DNA from: Zonotrichia leucophrys gambelii
Taxonomy: Eukaryota > Chordata > Aves > Passeriformes > Passerellidae
Length of the DNA: 64,000 nt
Assembly: GCF_028769735.1 (NCBI RefSeq)
Contig: NC_088171.1
Span: 59,889,716 to 59,953,715, forward strand
Direction: 5' to 3'
Position numbers and translations under genes: made by a program. This document shows positions 1 to 11,198 of this stretch, piece by piece. Under the pieces are notes generated by a model that had not been told where the DNA came from, did no database searches, and saw nothing but the letters and a program-made list of their open reading frames with translations. Each line of letters begins with the position of its first letter. Within the stretch, counting starts at the first letter, position 1.

Positions 1-3000
1 TGGGAATGTTTCAGTAAAGTCCTTTGCTAGGCCAAACACAGAGAGGAAATGAATGCAGACACTGCAGACTTGTGTGAAAGGAGATTTTGGATGAGAGGCC
101 ATTTTTCTCAAGTTCTAATAAATGCTATTGATGGGTGCAAGTACAAAGGCAAATTAAAGCTGCAGCTGAATGACAAAATAATAGGAACTACAAATGTAAA
201 ACTATGGAGGACATATTTTCTTACCTTTAAAAAGCTAGAATGTTTAGTTTATCCTGCTATTCTACCACACAAAACTATTAAATACCAACAGCTGCACACC
301 ATTCTCATAACAAGAATCTCTCATAGCACCTCAAAGTTAATTATCAGTGACATCTCTTTATGAACTGAGATTCCTCAATCCTTATCTTGCAGACCAATCT
401 GCCAGTTTTTGCCTACAAAAACCTTTCTAATCGGACCATCCCAGTGACATCTGAGTGTCTGTCTGTCATATACCCACAGTTCCATAGACTAAAACTTTCT
501 AACTCTCTGCATGTGAGCAATGCTCAGCTTGTGAAGCATCATTTGCAAATCTATCAGCAGCCCCGGCCTGCTTGTAATTCTTTTTGTTAGCTGTAGAGAA
601 CCTTTGATAGAACTCATAATAATTGGAATAATTCCATTTTCTTAAATTCACTTTGGAAATTTTGTAATACAAAAATCATATCTTCAGATTTTCCACCCCC
701 CCAGAAGTTTAAAACTTCTGAATTTAAAAAAAAAATAAAACTCACTTGGCTTAATCTAATCTAGGGGTTTATATGAAGCATTACAATTGCCTGCAATCTT
801 CTTTTTGTTAGAAAATGTAACATTTCTCTTTCCTGGAATATTGATTTTTCAAAGTAATTTGAAGTTATTTTGTAATAAACATATTGATCCTCCCAAACTA
901 GTGGACAAGTGTCCATTTATTCCAATGGAGCACCATGTTCTCATGTTTGCACTGATTTTGGCCTATGGCATAGAATAGCTTTAGCCTAAAGGGGAAGTGA
1001 AATTCTTGGGTGTAGCAATGGTGTGTCAAGTTGTGACTTCACTCAGTCTGGTGGGGTACGGGCTGAGTGAGGCTGGCCAGACTGCTAAGAGGAGATTGTC
1101 CATGTAAGGGAATAGGATAGTGCTGAAACTGCTGTTATCTAAGACACAGGCATTGCTTTCCCTCCTAAGTAAAGGCATAGTGGCTGTGTTACATTTGCCA
1201 CTTCTTGGTTAGACATAAAACAGGAGTCTGCCTGACTGCCTGTGGCCTTTGGAGAGTCCAAGGTTTGTCACTTGCATTTTTTTTTCAGATAATATACATC
1301 ACTTCATCTTTTCCTTAGGTGTCACTGCAAATATTGTTCTTTGCCTTCTTTTTGGCTCAATTTCAGCTCATTCTTCCTCATGATTTGTCTCAGAAAGGTG
1401 GAATCAAGTGCTTTCTCATTGGGCTGCCTTTCCCTCCATTTCCAACCCCTGCACAGGTGGCCAGGGAAATCCGCTGCACACAAAGACAGGAGACTGATGG
1501 GGGTGGGCACCAGAAAAGGGGGAGCAGGGAAGGTAGGCGAGAAGGGAAATTTCAGCTGCGGCCATGAAGAGAGTGAGAGGAACACAAGAAGCTCAACAAG
1601 CAGTGGGGACACTCCCTTTTTCAGCCCATTTCACCAGCCGATAATCACGCAGCAGCGTATCATCATGACAGCTTGTCAGGGACACTTGCAAAATATTTGA
1701 TTATAAACAAAGATGAGTGATCTCCCTAGTGTCAGGCTTTGTAAAATCAACATGTTACATGACAAAGCCTAAATACTGAGTCTGTCTTGACAGCACCCCT
1801 GTAGCTTCTGCTGTGCTTGAAGAGCTGTTCTGAGTGCAGATGATCAGTAGACATTCTTGTGATATTTATTATCAAAAGCTTGTGACTGAAAGTTTTTGTG
1901 AACTGCCATGGTCTGAATTTAGAATTAACAGTGACATTTTTCATTCATTTTTACAAGCTTCTGTTGGCCCTGCATGAGTTTTTGCAACTACGATAATGAA
2001 AAATCTTGGTGCTTCTTTTTGTGAAAGAAGGATTTGGTATTGTGCAGGGACATAAGTTGGGGCTGAAGAGGTACCTCTTGTCATATTTGGGAAAGACCAC
2101 ATAGATTTGGCCAAATAACACACTTCTCAAAAATCATATTTGTCTATTCTCACTGCTTTGCTTGACATATTCTGGCATAAATACCCTGGGGATACCATCA
2201 GTAATGGCATTTTCTTCAAAGCAAATAAAATAAATAAATATTCTACAATTTGGAGTCTATTTTCCTGCTGTATCTTTGTCATTATTTGGTATTTGACGCA
2301 GGAAAAGGAGGTTATGGTAATAATGGGAAAGAAGCTCTCAGACCAATAGACAGCTCTGGGCTACATCGACAAAGAAGGGGAACACATATGCTACAATACA
2401 TGCTTATGTACTAATTTAATACATGGTGGCTTTTTATTCTAGCAATATCATTTGAGCTGCCACAGTTAGAAGTCTGTGCCAGCACTTCCATTACAAATCC
2501 ACTGCTCATAGGGATTTACAACATCAGTCTAAACACTGCTATGGAATGAAACTTGGCAAATGGGTCTCATCCCAGGAGCAATATTTTTACCCATCCATTT
2601 GACTGTTAAGTTATAGTGGCATAAACATATAGTTGTTCTACTTGAATAACTTAAAATGTCTTTGAATTTAAAAAATGAAATAAGTTTATGGCACTACGTA
2701 ATTACTTATCTTATTCAGGAGAAACAACACAACAGATGAAAGCAAAAATTGCTAAGATATTTTAGGATAGAAACAGGATATCCTAAAAATGCCTTTTCTC
2801 CACAATTGTTAATAAAAATCTGTTTATATGCACAATCAGTTGCCTTCACTAGACAATGCCTCACATCATGGAGAAAGGTGCTAAAAAATGTATGAGATCT
2901 CCTAAAGATACAGCTCTATATGGGAAAGAGGCAGAGTGTAATGACTCCCATCCGGTTTCTACCGGCTAGAAAGCCAGTTGGTAGAGAGCTGACAGGGAAT

Positions 3001-4739
3001 GAAATACATTTGGAGACATTTCTTGGTTTGCTGTGGGTCACAGGCTCCAGCTATTAATGCTCCGTTCACCACAGTCAGCTACAGCGTTTCCATGTTTGAG
3101 GAGGTGTCACGGTGAAGATGCTTCTGGTTTCTCCTTGGGGCAGAGTTGGGTTTCCAGCTGGCTGTGGATGGCTGAGGAGGAGCTGGGCATGTGGTGTGAG
3201 GGCAAAAGGAATTCTGGAGAAGTGAAACAAATGGGAGGTGAAACGCAAAGAGAAACTGTGGAGAAAAATTATTCTGAAAAGAAATTAGGAGAAGAAAATT
3301 AGTGGGACTCCATGCCCGCTAGAAGAAAAATGCGGAGTTTTTTCAGGTTGACCTCTGCAGCTCATGCTGTGGCAAAGCTCTGAAGGGTTTTATGGGATTT
3401 AGACCAAGCAGAAAGAGCACCCATGAAGCACCAGTTCGAGTCTCAATGATCGTCTGCTCACATTGTGCTTTCCCTGCTTATCTGGAAGTCCTATTGATAA
3501 CTGGTGAAATGCATGAGTAGCAAGGCAAACAGAGAACATATCTTTGTGAGCAAAATACGTCAGAATAAAACCAAAAGACAATACTGAGGAAAGAATAAAA
3601 AGATTAGAACTTTCCCTGGAAAAAAAAGGTGTCTGGGGGCAAAGGAACAGGATGTGATATTTCCATATGGAATAATAAAAAACAGGGAAGAACTTAATAA
3701 GTGATAATTATCCACTGTTCCAGACAGAAAGGGGCTTAGGGTACAATCCCTTAAATTGCATCAATAGGCTTAAAACTAAACAAAGATATCTGTTTCTTAG
3801 GCAAAAATGTACTTCACTGTGGACATTGCAGCGATGCAGCACAGAGATGAGCACCTTGCTGTGAAACTCTGTTAGGTGGATGCAATCTCCAATGGAGAAA
3901 ATCCCAAAACTCCAGAATAGAGTAAGGCTGAAGAGGTTTCACCACCTATTTTTTCAGTTCTACAATCTTTCTCCAAGTTTTTGCTTTGGCTCCTGTGCTT
4001 GCTATGGTCACATACAGGCTATAACAACCCAGACAAACATCAAGAGTGGTGCAGTACACTTGCTCACAAAATTTACTGAACAGCTGCACTTATATTTTTC
4101 CCTGGCACATGTTTTGAGGGTGGGAGGCTATATATATAACATAACCTACTAAATATTCATGAAAATTGTAGGTACAAACTGAACCATATATGCAGATATT
4201 GTGTGATTAAAATCGAGCACCGAAAACAACCACAGGCACAAATGCAGGCAGAGACACTGTGACAGCTTCAGAATAAAGTCTAAGAATCTCAAGCCACACC
4301 TTGCTTGTGTTTTTGCCATACATTGCTTAAGTGGGATGGGTGCTGTCATTTTAGTGCAGACTGGGTTGTTCAGTGAGCAGACCTGAGGCAAAAGCAGCCC
4401 AAGAAGACTCATGAGTCTAGCACCATCATGTGTTGCAGGGGGGTGCAGGACCAGAGGGGACAAAGAAGTAAAAAGTGACAGAAACAAGACCTTGAAGGTG
4501 CACCATGACCCTGCTCAGATGTGTGGTGAGCATGCTTACTTGCCCCATTAGCTGAGGGCAGGCATGGGACAAAGCAGGAGGGATGAAAGAGGCTGGAATT
4601 CTGTACAAGCCCAGAAAGAGCAAAAGGGGATGTGTAATGGCAGCAGTGAACAGAGATGGGAGAAAGAGGAGAGAAAAGCAGGAGCTTCCTTGTAGACAAG
4701 AGCAATCTTAACTGGTGGGTGAAAAAATATCTGGACACT
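1..4739. other. Non-coding stretch, no recognisable feature
   Basis: I see no gene, RNA gene or recognisable transposon here. Short open frames on both strands (for example 49-363, 1341-1700 and 4149-4487) have no splice context or recognisable protein content, and are no longer than chance predicts in AT-rich DNA. Pyrimidine-rich runs ending in AG at about 1280-1290 and 1318 look like splice acceptors, but no convincing donor closes an exon. The remainder is AT-rich unique sequence, typical of an avian intron or intergenic region. Confidence 0.6.
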
Positions 4740-5081
4740 TGTTATCATATTTCTAGAGCCCCATACCTTCTGGGTGGTTTTCTTACAAACAGCTCTTCAC
4801 AGCAGTGTTGCTCCTGCTTCTTCATCAGGGCTCTTCTAAGGCTCTCCCTGACCCACCAACCCACCCCCCTTTTATCCCAGTTATCTTCATTAGCCACAGC
4901 CGCCACCCAATTAAGGACATCACAGCTGCAGCCCATTTAGAACAACTAGGATTGGGGCAAGGCCACTTATACAATACAGGTATTTTACTGAGACTCATAA
5001 GCCACTTATACAATACATATATTTTACCGTAGCTCAAAGGCCACCTATACAATACATACTAAGATTCAACGGCCACCTATA
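4740..5081 (-). repeat. 3' LTR of the miniature element
   Basis: On the minus strand this copy follows the polypurine tract. Near its middle is a TATA-like GGGATAAAAGG (4868-4878), placed where a U3 promoter would be, with about 125 bp of possible R-U5 after it. I found no AATAAA in that downstream part. The upstream half (about 4960-5081) holds three tandem units of about 35-40 bp, each containing 'ccacttatacaatac' or 'ccacctatacaatac' on the plus strand; such arrays are common in U3 enhancers. The repeat aligns along its whole length with 5308-5648. Confidence 0.7.
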
Positions 5082-5098
5082 TTTCCCCCTTTTCTTTT
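5082..5098 (-). other. Polypurine tract next to the 3' LTR
   Basis: The minus strand reads AAAAGAAAAGGGGGAAA, an unbroken 17-purine run abutting the start of the 3' LTR. That is where an LTR retroelement primes plus-strand DNA synthesis. Its exact position supports the minus-strand orientation and argues against a simple tandem duplication of the repeat. Confidence 0.65.
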
Positions 5099-5307
5099 AA
5101 CAATTATACAATTACAATACATATAACTTATTATGACTTAAAGGCTATGTACTTCTACAGCTCTTTGACTCAAAGGCTATATTTCTCACAGCTCTTGGCT
5201 GTCACAGCTCCTTGCCTCAAAGGCTATGTTTCTTCACAGCTCTTGGCTGTCTTAACTTCTACAGCTCTCAGGCTGCATATCTTTATCACATCAGGGTCAC
5301 TACTTGT
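5099..5307 (-). repeat. Short interior of the miniature element, internally repetitive
   Basis: This is the whole interior apart from the polypurine tract. It contains several imperfect repeats of about 30-35 bp built from 'ctcaaaggctatgt' and 'cacagctcttggctgt' (about 5140-5275). No retroviral protein can be read from it. At the 5' LTR edge the minus strand reads ACAAGTAGTGACCCTGATG. TAGTGACCC could be a decayed primer-binding site (normally starting TGG), but I cannot assign a tRNA. Confidence 0.5.
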
Positions 5308-5648
5308 TGTTATCATATTTTTAGAGTCCTCTACCTTCTGGGTGGTTTTCTCACAAGCAGCTCTTCACAGAACTGTTGTTCCTGCTTCTTCATCAGGGCT
5401 CCTCCAAGGCTCTCCCTGACTGGCCAGCTCACTCTCTTTTATCTCAGTTATCTTCATTAGCTACAGCTGCTGCTCAGTTAAGGACATCACAGCTGCAGCC
5501 CATTTAGAACAACTAGGATCGGGGCAAGGCCACTTATACAATACATATATTTTACTGAGACCCATAAGCCACTTATACAATACAGATATTCTACTATGGC
5601 TCAAAGGCCATCTATACAATACATACTAAGATTCAATAACCACCTATA
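5308..5648 (-). repeat. 5' LTR of the miniature element
   Basis: This is a second copy of the 4740-5081 repeat, starting TGTTATCAT and ending CCACCTATA on the plus strand. The minus-strand TATA-like motif is kept as GAGATAAAAGAG (about 5435-5444). Differences from the other copy are mostly transitions spread along the length, with a denser cluster around the C-rich stretch just before the TATA-like motif. The adjoining ggcact (5649-5654) nearly matches gacact before 4740. Confidence 0.7.
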
Positions 5649-5711
5649 GGCACTGGATTGTCCTCTTCAGGTTTTCCTTACATGTGACCCATGTGATCTC
5701 AGCCTGTACTG

Positions 5712-5755
5712 TTTTCTTCCTCTTTCTCTCTCTCCTTCTTCCCCTCTTTCTTTCC
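5712..5755 (+). repeat. Uninterrupted 44-nt polypyrimidine tract
   Basis: Every base from 5712 to 5755 is C or T, mixing TC dinucleotides with short T and C runs. It begins about 60 bp beyond the miniature LTR element. Such tracts are common low-complexity DNA. It is followed by ACATT, not AG plus an open exon, so I do not read it as a splice acceptor. Confidence 0.8.
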
Positions 5756-6884
5756 ACATTCATATTGCCAAAGATTTTTTCATTTTTTTTGGGCACACTG
5801 GCAGGTTTCCTTCAAAATGTTTTGTTTAGTGCCTTCTGAGGACCACATGAAGACTATGAGTTTAGGAATAAAATACCATACAAGTAGGTGGTTTTCACAG
5901 CACAGTCTGGTACTCAGCCCTCGTGGCATGCAGAGACACCCAAATCTGAGGTATGGCTTGCTGCATGAGTTACTAACCTTATGTAGCTTGTCAGAAGCAG
6001 GTTGTTTTAAACACAAGACAGAAACTGGCATAATTTACCAAGTTCAAATGCCTAGAAAGTCCAGCACAGAAAAAATCCAGGTGAAGACATTTGCTGCTCT
6101 GCCATTTCTTGAAGATAGAATTCCTCCTGAATCAGTACAAGAACAACCTTCTTTTAGAGACATACTGAAATTTTACATTATGGAGTTTTGATTGTGAAAT
6201 AATGAGGTCTCACTTCACCCTTTACACATGTCCTCCTGAAGTCAAGGCATCCACTGACATTTTCCTTTGAGGAGAAAATTTAGCTTCTCTTGTATGTGGG
6301 CTGTGGATCTTGTACTGCCAGATCACCCTGCTGCCTGCTTTGTCTCTCAGTTCTCTAATACATTTTTAGACATTGATTGGAAATTGTTAAGCCATGTCTA
6401 GACCAGAAAAACAACATGAAAAGGTAACAAGCCTGTTCTTCAAATGGTATTTTAAGTGCTGATTTACACTGGCTAAAATCTAGCCTGACAGGGAATGACA
6501 CAATGAAAATTAAATACAATGCAGTAATTTTAATCTTGGTTATATAATCTGATGATGATAAAACATTTACTTCCACAACATTTTGTGCTTACAAATATGT
6601 TAGCAAATTCAAAATCTACCCATCTAAAAGGAAATATTTGTTATAAACACGGGCTGATTCCTGCTCCTGTCTATTTCTCACCCATATGCATACAGATAAA
6701 TGTGTACACATATACAGCATATGTACTCATTCCCTAGGTAATCAGAGACACAGATAAAATAAAGCTTCTAGAGTGACAGACATTCTGCAGACAGGGTTGT
6801 TAGTTTATGTAGGCTATAGGCAGAGTGGACTGGAAAATTTTGATCACTTTAATTTACTATATCCAGCATGCCTGCTGTACTCGT
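5756..6884. other. Non-coding stretch
   Basis: No recognisable feature. The 124-codon open frame at 5817-6191 on the plus strand has no known domain, no flanking splice signals and no recognisable homology, and I regard it as chance. Confidence 0.55.
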
Positions 6885-6965
6885 CCAGCACTTTTATCAA
6901 GCCCTGTGAGGTGGTATTGATTTTTTTATTTTCTATGTAGGATAAGAAGACAGAGAGTTAGGAGC
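6885..6965 (+). repeat. Worn MIR-type SINE fragment
   Basis: The sequence runs 'caagccctgtgaggtggtat', then a T-rich segment, then 'gataagaagacagagagtta'. This parallels the MIR family consensus in which 'aaccctgtgaggtaggtatt' leads to a segment of the type 'cagatgaggaaactgaggca'. Order and spacing agree but many positions differ, as expected for an ancient amniote SINE. Identification is from memory of the consensus. Confidence 0.45.
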
Positions 6966-7091
6966 AAGAGTGAATGAAGAACTTTCCTCAGATTACTGCT
7001 ATTCTCTAGCTTATTGCATCCTGTCGTTTGTGGTTTCAGATGATGTCCAGTATGTCAGGGTTGCTTGAAGCAATAAACAGGGTGAATAACA

Positions 7092-7206
7092 ATGGAAAGG
7101 CTAGATGAGAAAGATTGAAAAAGGAGAAAGAGGCAGCAAAGAAAGTAAGAAAGTGAATGTGAGAAATAGGAAAAAGGGGAAAAAAAAGCAGAGGTTGAGA
7201 AAAAGT
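7092..7206 (+). repeat. Purine-rich low-complexity tract
   Basis: A stretch of about 115 bp strongly enriched in A and G on the plus strand (GAAAG, AGAAAG and GGGGAAAAAAAA runs) with isolated pyrimidines. It is not a regular tandem repeat. The opposite strand reads as a Ser/Phe/Leu-rich open frame that is only a composition effect. Confidence 0.65.
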
Positions 7207-7341
7207 GTCCTAGGTGTAGAGAGCTTGATAAGTGCATTCCTTTAAAGAAACTGTAACCAGCCATGGCAGTTTTTCGACCAAGAGCTGCACATAAAACCTA
7301 CAGAATTGTGAAGGACTTGAAGAAGTGGCTTCTGGGTGTTA

Positions 7342-7357
7342 TTTTTTTTTTTTTTTT
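7342..7357 (+). repeat. T16 homopolymer
   Basis: Sixteen consecutive T residues followed by 'cctacaag'. A poly-T run ending in AG resembles a splice acceptor, but no exon with a donor follows. Confidence 0.8.
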
Positions 7358-10300
7358 CCTACAAGAAAAAGCCAGAAAAAGAGAGAAAGGTTGAGGGGAG
7401 ATATGAGTTGAATTTTTCTTTGCTGAATGATTCCCAGATTACTACAAAGAGATAAATCTATCTTATGCATGCAGTTTAAGGTGTGGTCTTAAGAAAAAGT
7501 AATACCCCACAGACTTTGACTCTTACCTTGACCTTCCTTCCAAACTACTGCTTTTCTAAGAGATGACTGAAATCTTTTGCTTATTCTGTTAAGTACCCTC
7601 ACTGTGGCACTGTAACCTCTAGCACAGCAGGTAAAGGGAGATGATTTGGGCTTGCAGATAAAGCTGCCCCAGGCAGCATCACCTTTGCTGACCCAGGTGG
7701 CCCCGTTTGCTTGTGCGAGCGTGGCTGGGCACACGGTGCTGTGGGGTGCAGGCTCTCGCCGTGGGGAGCCCTTCAAAGCCCTTCAAAGTCAGAGCTGGGC
7801 AGATTTTGTGGTGCAGAAGTGCTCATCTGAGAGGCCGACTTCACTATTCAAGGGTACATTTTTGTGTTCAGAAGGAAAAATCTTACACAAAATGTTAATT
7901 ATGCTTTCCCTTGACTTCAGATGGATAGTGGCTTCTGAAGGGAGGTAGGATTCTCAAAATTGTTTTCTCTTAGTTTTCCTCCTGGGGCTTGGGGGCCCAG
8001 TTGTTGCAAGGGCTAGTTTCTGTGCTATCCTGCACACCCAAAGCCTCTTTGTTAAAGCAGGGCAGGTCCTTACCACTGGGGGCTCATAGGGAAAATGGCC
8101 AGACAGAAATACAGTGAGTAACACTGCAGACTTGTGGAGTTGAGTAATTCTGACTCACAGAAACAGATTCCCTCAAGTCACTTAAAAAGAGTTTGGGTTT
8201 TGTGTGTTATGGCTATTACTGATAAAAATCTTGTCTGATAATCTATCTTATACTGTTTATCTATTTATATGGAGCCAGTTTGCCTTAAAACCTTCCAGAG
8301 TCAGTGGAAAAGTTTCTTTTTCCAGGGGAAGCACAAAGTAGAGAAAAGGTAGGCAGCCTGCTGTGATGCCTTTTTTTGTATTCCCTTTAGGGCATGGGGA
8401 GGACAACTCCTCAGACTATCCCAGGGATGGAGAGTCTCAATGGCCTCTCTCACCCATTTCCTCTTTGGAGAGGATCTTGTTCTTACACAGCCCTTGCTTA
8501 GACTGGGACATGACATGATGATCCCAGCAGGACTCTGAAGACTCTCTTCTCCATTCCTGACAAGAAACTGGATATGAAATGCCAGACTTCTGATGAGAAA
8601 TAGGCTATTAACAGAATTTCATAATTATTTCTGCTCACTAGCACAAATTTGTGTCATTACTTCAATCAAAGTAATTTGCTTTAGTCACATCCTAGTTATA
8701 AAAGCACAAGTTATGATCTTTATTGGGATTTAACTTCAGACCATATCCAGGGACTCTGGCAGAAACATCAGTGAAAAGAGAACACCAGAAAGGATCAAAA
8801 TTGAATCTTTTTGAGGGCCTGCTATGGCCCAGAAATTCACTACTGTAAGAAATATCATTTAACCAATGCTACCCAAAGTGAAGTATAAGGTAGTTCAAAT
8901 GTAGACTGAATTTAGACTTGGTAAAAAAATCCACAAAAATCTATTCTTTCTTACTGGAAAAATTTCCAATGTAGTGAAAGATTGTTCACAATTTAACATT
9001 GCAAATATTGTAACAATTAGATGCAGGAAATCAAACTGACTGACAGTAGGAAATTTTCTTTTCAGATTTTGATTTTACAGACTGAGAATATCTCAGAAGT
9101 TAGAAAATACAGCAAAGCAAACTGTAGTTATAAAATGTAATAAACATCCCTATTCTAGTATTATCTCCTAATGACATAGCATTTTAAATGTAAAAACTCT
9201 CATTTTATCTTCTTTTTCATCTAACATTCAGACATGTTAGACAAATGAATTTCCATTACAATTCTGAATGCCTCCTTTGTTCACCATGTTTGTCATTGTA
9301 AGATTTTGCTATTTTTGATGACTCTCTGGGTACTGACTGCAAAGGCATGAGGATGGCTGCTCTGGTGGTTTCCTGTGCTGGAGAAGGCTGGATACTCAGA
9401 AACCTGAACACCTTGTGGAGTACAGAGGATCCTCAGCATGCAGCAGGCAAGCTCAGCTCCTTGCAGGATATATTTTCTGACCAAGAAATTGGTTGTAAGA
9501 GAGAATTCCCAGCCCACTGCTTGTTAGATCCATTTGCTTGCTCTGGTTTCAAATGCAAACTTCAGTCAATGAGAGAGCCATAAAAATACTGTATGACGTT
9601 TGTGACTGATCCCACAATGGCAAACAGTAAAATCTCTTCCTTACTGAAGGGGGCTTCTCTATCCAAAATTTCAAAGAATATTCTTAAAATAGTGACATTT
9701 AGTCAAATGAATGGTTGAGAAAGACCCTGACTGAATCAGTGGACTAATGTAGACAGAGTTAATAATTTAATCTTCTCTAACTCTTGTGATGTGGTGGCAT
9801 AGCCTGAACAATCATAAAAATCAGCACAAACCAGTCCATTTTAAGCTAGCACTTCTATTTTTCTCTTGATAATGCTGGAATTTGAAGTGAGGGGAACAAG
9901 AGGAATTTTTCATATTCGTGGTGTGTGACGCCAGTTTTGGCTTTCTCTTTTTTTTAATGAATTTGAAGCTCATTAATATGATTTAGTAGTCACCAAAGAA
10001 TACCTCAGTCCAAAGAAAAAAAGAGTGAAAAAATATTTCTGCTAGTAACAGAAATCACATAAACCTAACATCTCAAAAAATCCAATGTTTTATAGTCGTA
10101 CAAAGAGGAGGACCTCACAGAAACTGGTAATTATTTTTGTATTTGTTTTGTCAGTTCTCAGGTAAGCAGCTTTAAAATCCCCTGTAATATGAAAGTGTGA
10201 AGTGAATACCCTAAATTTCTACTGTCCAACCTTTCACTAGGCAAGCTCCTCTCTCTGCTGAGTGTCTAACACATTTGTGTGCACAGAGCAGAAGCAGCCA

Positions 10301-11149
10301 GAGGTGTGGGCAGGTTCAGCTGATGGAAACTGCTCTGGGCTGTGCTGCTCCTGGTTCAGCAGGAATCGGGACTGTGTGCCTGCAGTCTGCAGTTCTGTTA
10401 CTGCAGCAGAACTTCATTTTTTTATTTCCCTGCTTTTAATCAGGTGTGTGTGTGTGTCTATGTCTGTGTGTCTCTGAGTGTCTGTGTTTTTTGATCAAGA
10501 AGACCAAAAAACTTGCGGCTCTGCCTTCCACTGGAAGGAGACACTGGACTTGGTTGATGTCTGCACGCTGCTGAGGTGATGGCAGGGAAAATACCTGAAG
10601 TGTTAGAAATAGTAAAAGACATTCAGAATGCCAAAAAGTTGCATACAACAACTATTACTGCTTTGTCAATGAGTCACAGGCTGGAGTGCTTTTTGACCTT
10701 CATGGTAGGCGGAAATTCTTTCTCATGAAGGATTGTAAAATTCTGCTATTTTATTATAGTTTCAGTAATGAGGTATCAGTACTTTGAAGTGAAGTGAATT
10801 AATTTTATAATTTTTATTGTTATTATTATTGTTATTTTTATGTCAATTGGATTTTGAGATTTGTTATTTAAAGTTTTACTTTGACATATTTAAGAGGACA
10901 AGAAAACCTAAACCAAATAATTACAGAATAAGCCCCCCATTCATTCTGACATAGGTGAAGCAGAATGTTTTTTTAATGACAGAATTTATGTTTTTCAAAG
11001 AAAAGTTTCTGCTAAATTGTACATATTTGAAAGTCAGGGGAAAATGTTAAGGTTTCTCATCCCAACTGATGTCTGAGGGATACTTCCACCAAAACTGTCA
11101 CAGCCATGCAAAAAAACCATGGTGAAATTTGGGTAAAGGGAATGCCCTA
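7358..11149. other. Non-coding stretch with one GC-rich patch
   Basis: Mostly AT-rich unique sequence. A patch at about 7640-7830 is GC-richer, with several CpG dinucleotides and a direct repeat of 'cccttcaaag' (about 7768-7788). I recognise no promoter, exon or repeat in it. Another GC-richer patch lies at 9340-9550. A short TG-rich run is at 10441-10490. None of the open frames carries recognisable protein content. Confidence 0.5.
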
Positions 11150-11198
11150 AACACACACACACACACACACTCACACACACACACACACACACACACAC
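11150..11198 (+). repeat. (CA)n microsatellite
   Basis: About 24 CA dinucleotide units interrupted once by TC (near 11171). The minus strand translates as Cys-Val repeats, which explains an otherwise curious open frame there. Length variation between individuals is likely. Confidence 0.93.

Larger units (their letters stand above)
4740..5648 (-). mobile_element. Miniature LTR retroelement, ERVK-like, no coding capacity
   Basis: Two direct repeats (4740-5081 and 5308-5648, about 341 bp each) flank an interior of only about 226 bp. Read on the minus strand the order is 5' LTR, short interior, 17-nt polypurine tract, 3' LTR. The lower-coordinate edge begins TGTTATCAT on the plus strand, so the minus-strand LTR ends ATGATAACA with the expected CA. 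The other edge reads CCACCTATA in both copies rather than ending in CA. The flanks are gacact (4734-4739) and ggcact (5649-5654), a 6-bp target duplication with one mismatch; 6 bp is typical of ERVK-type integration. There is no room for gag, pol or env, so mobilisation would need enzymes from another element. By eye the LTRs differ at roughly one position in nine, so the insertion is not recent. Assignment to ERVK rests only on the target-site length. Confidence 0.72.

Noticed and set aside
5817..6191. 124-codon plus-strand open frame
   Set aside because: No recognisable domain, no splice context, and length within chance expectation.
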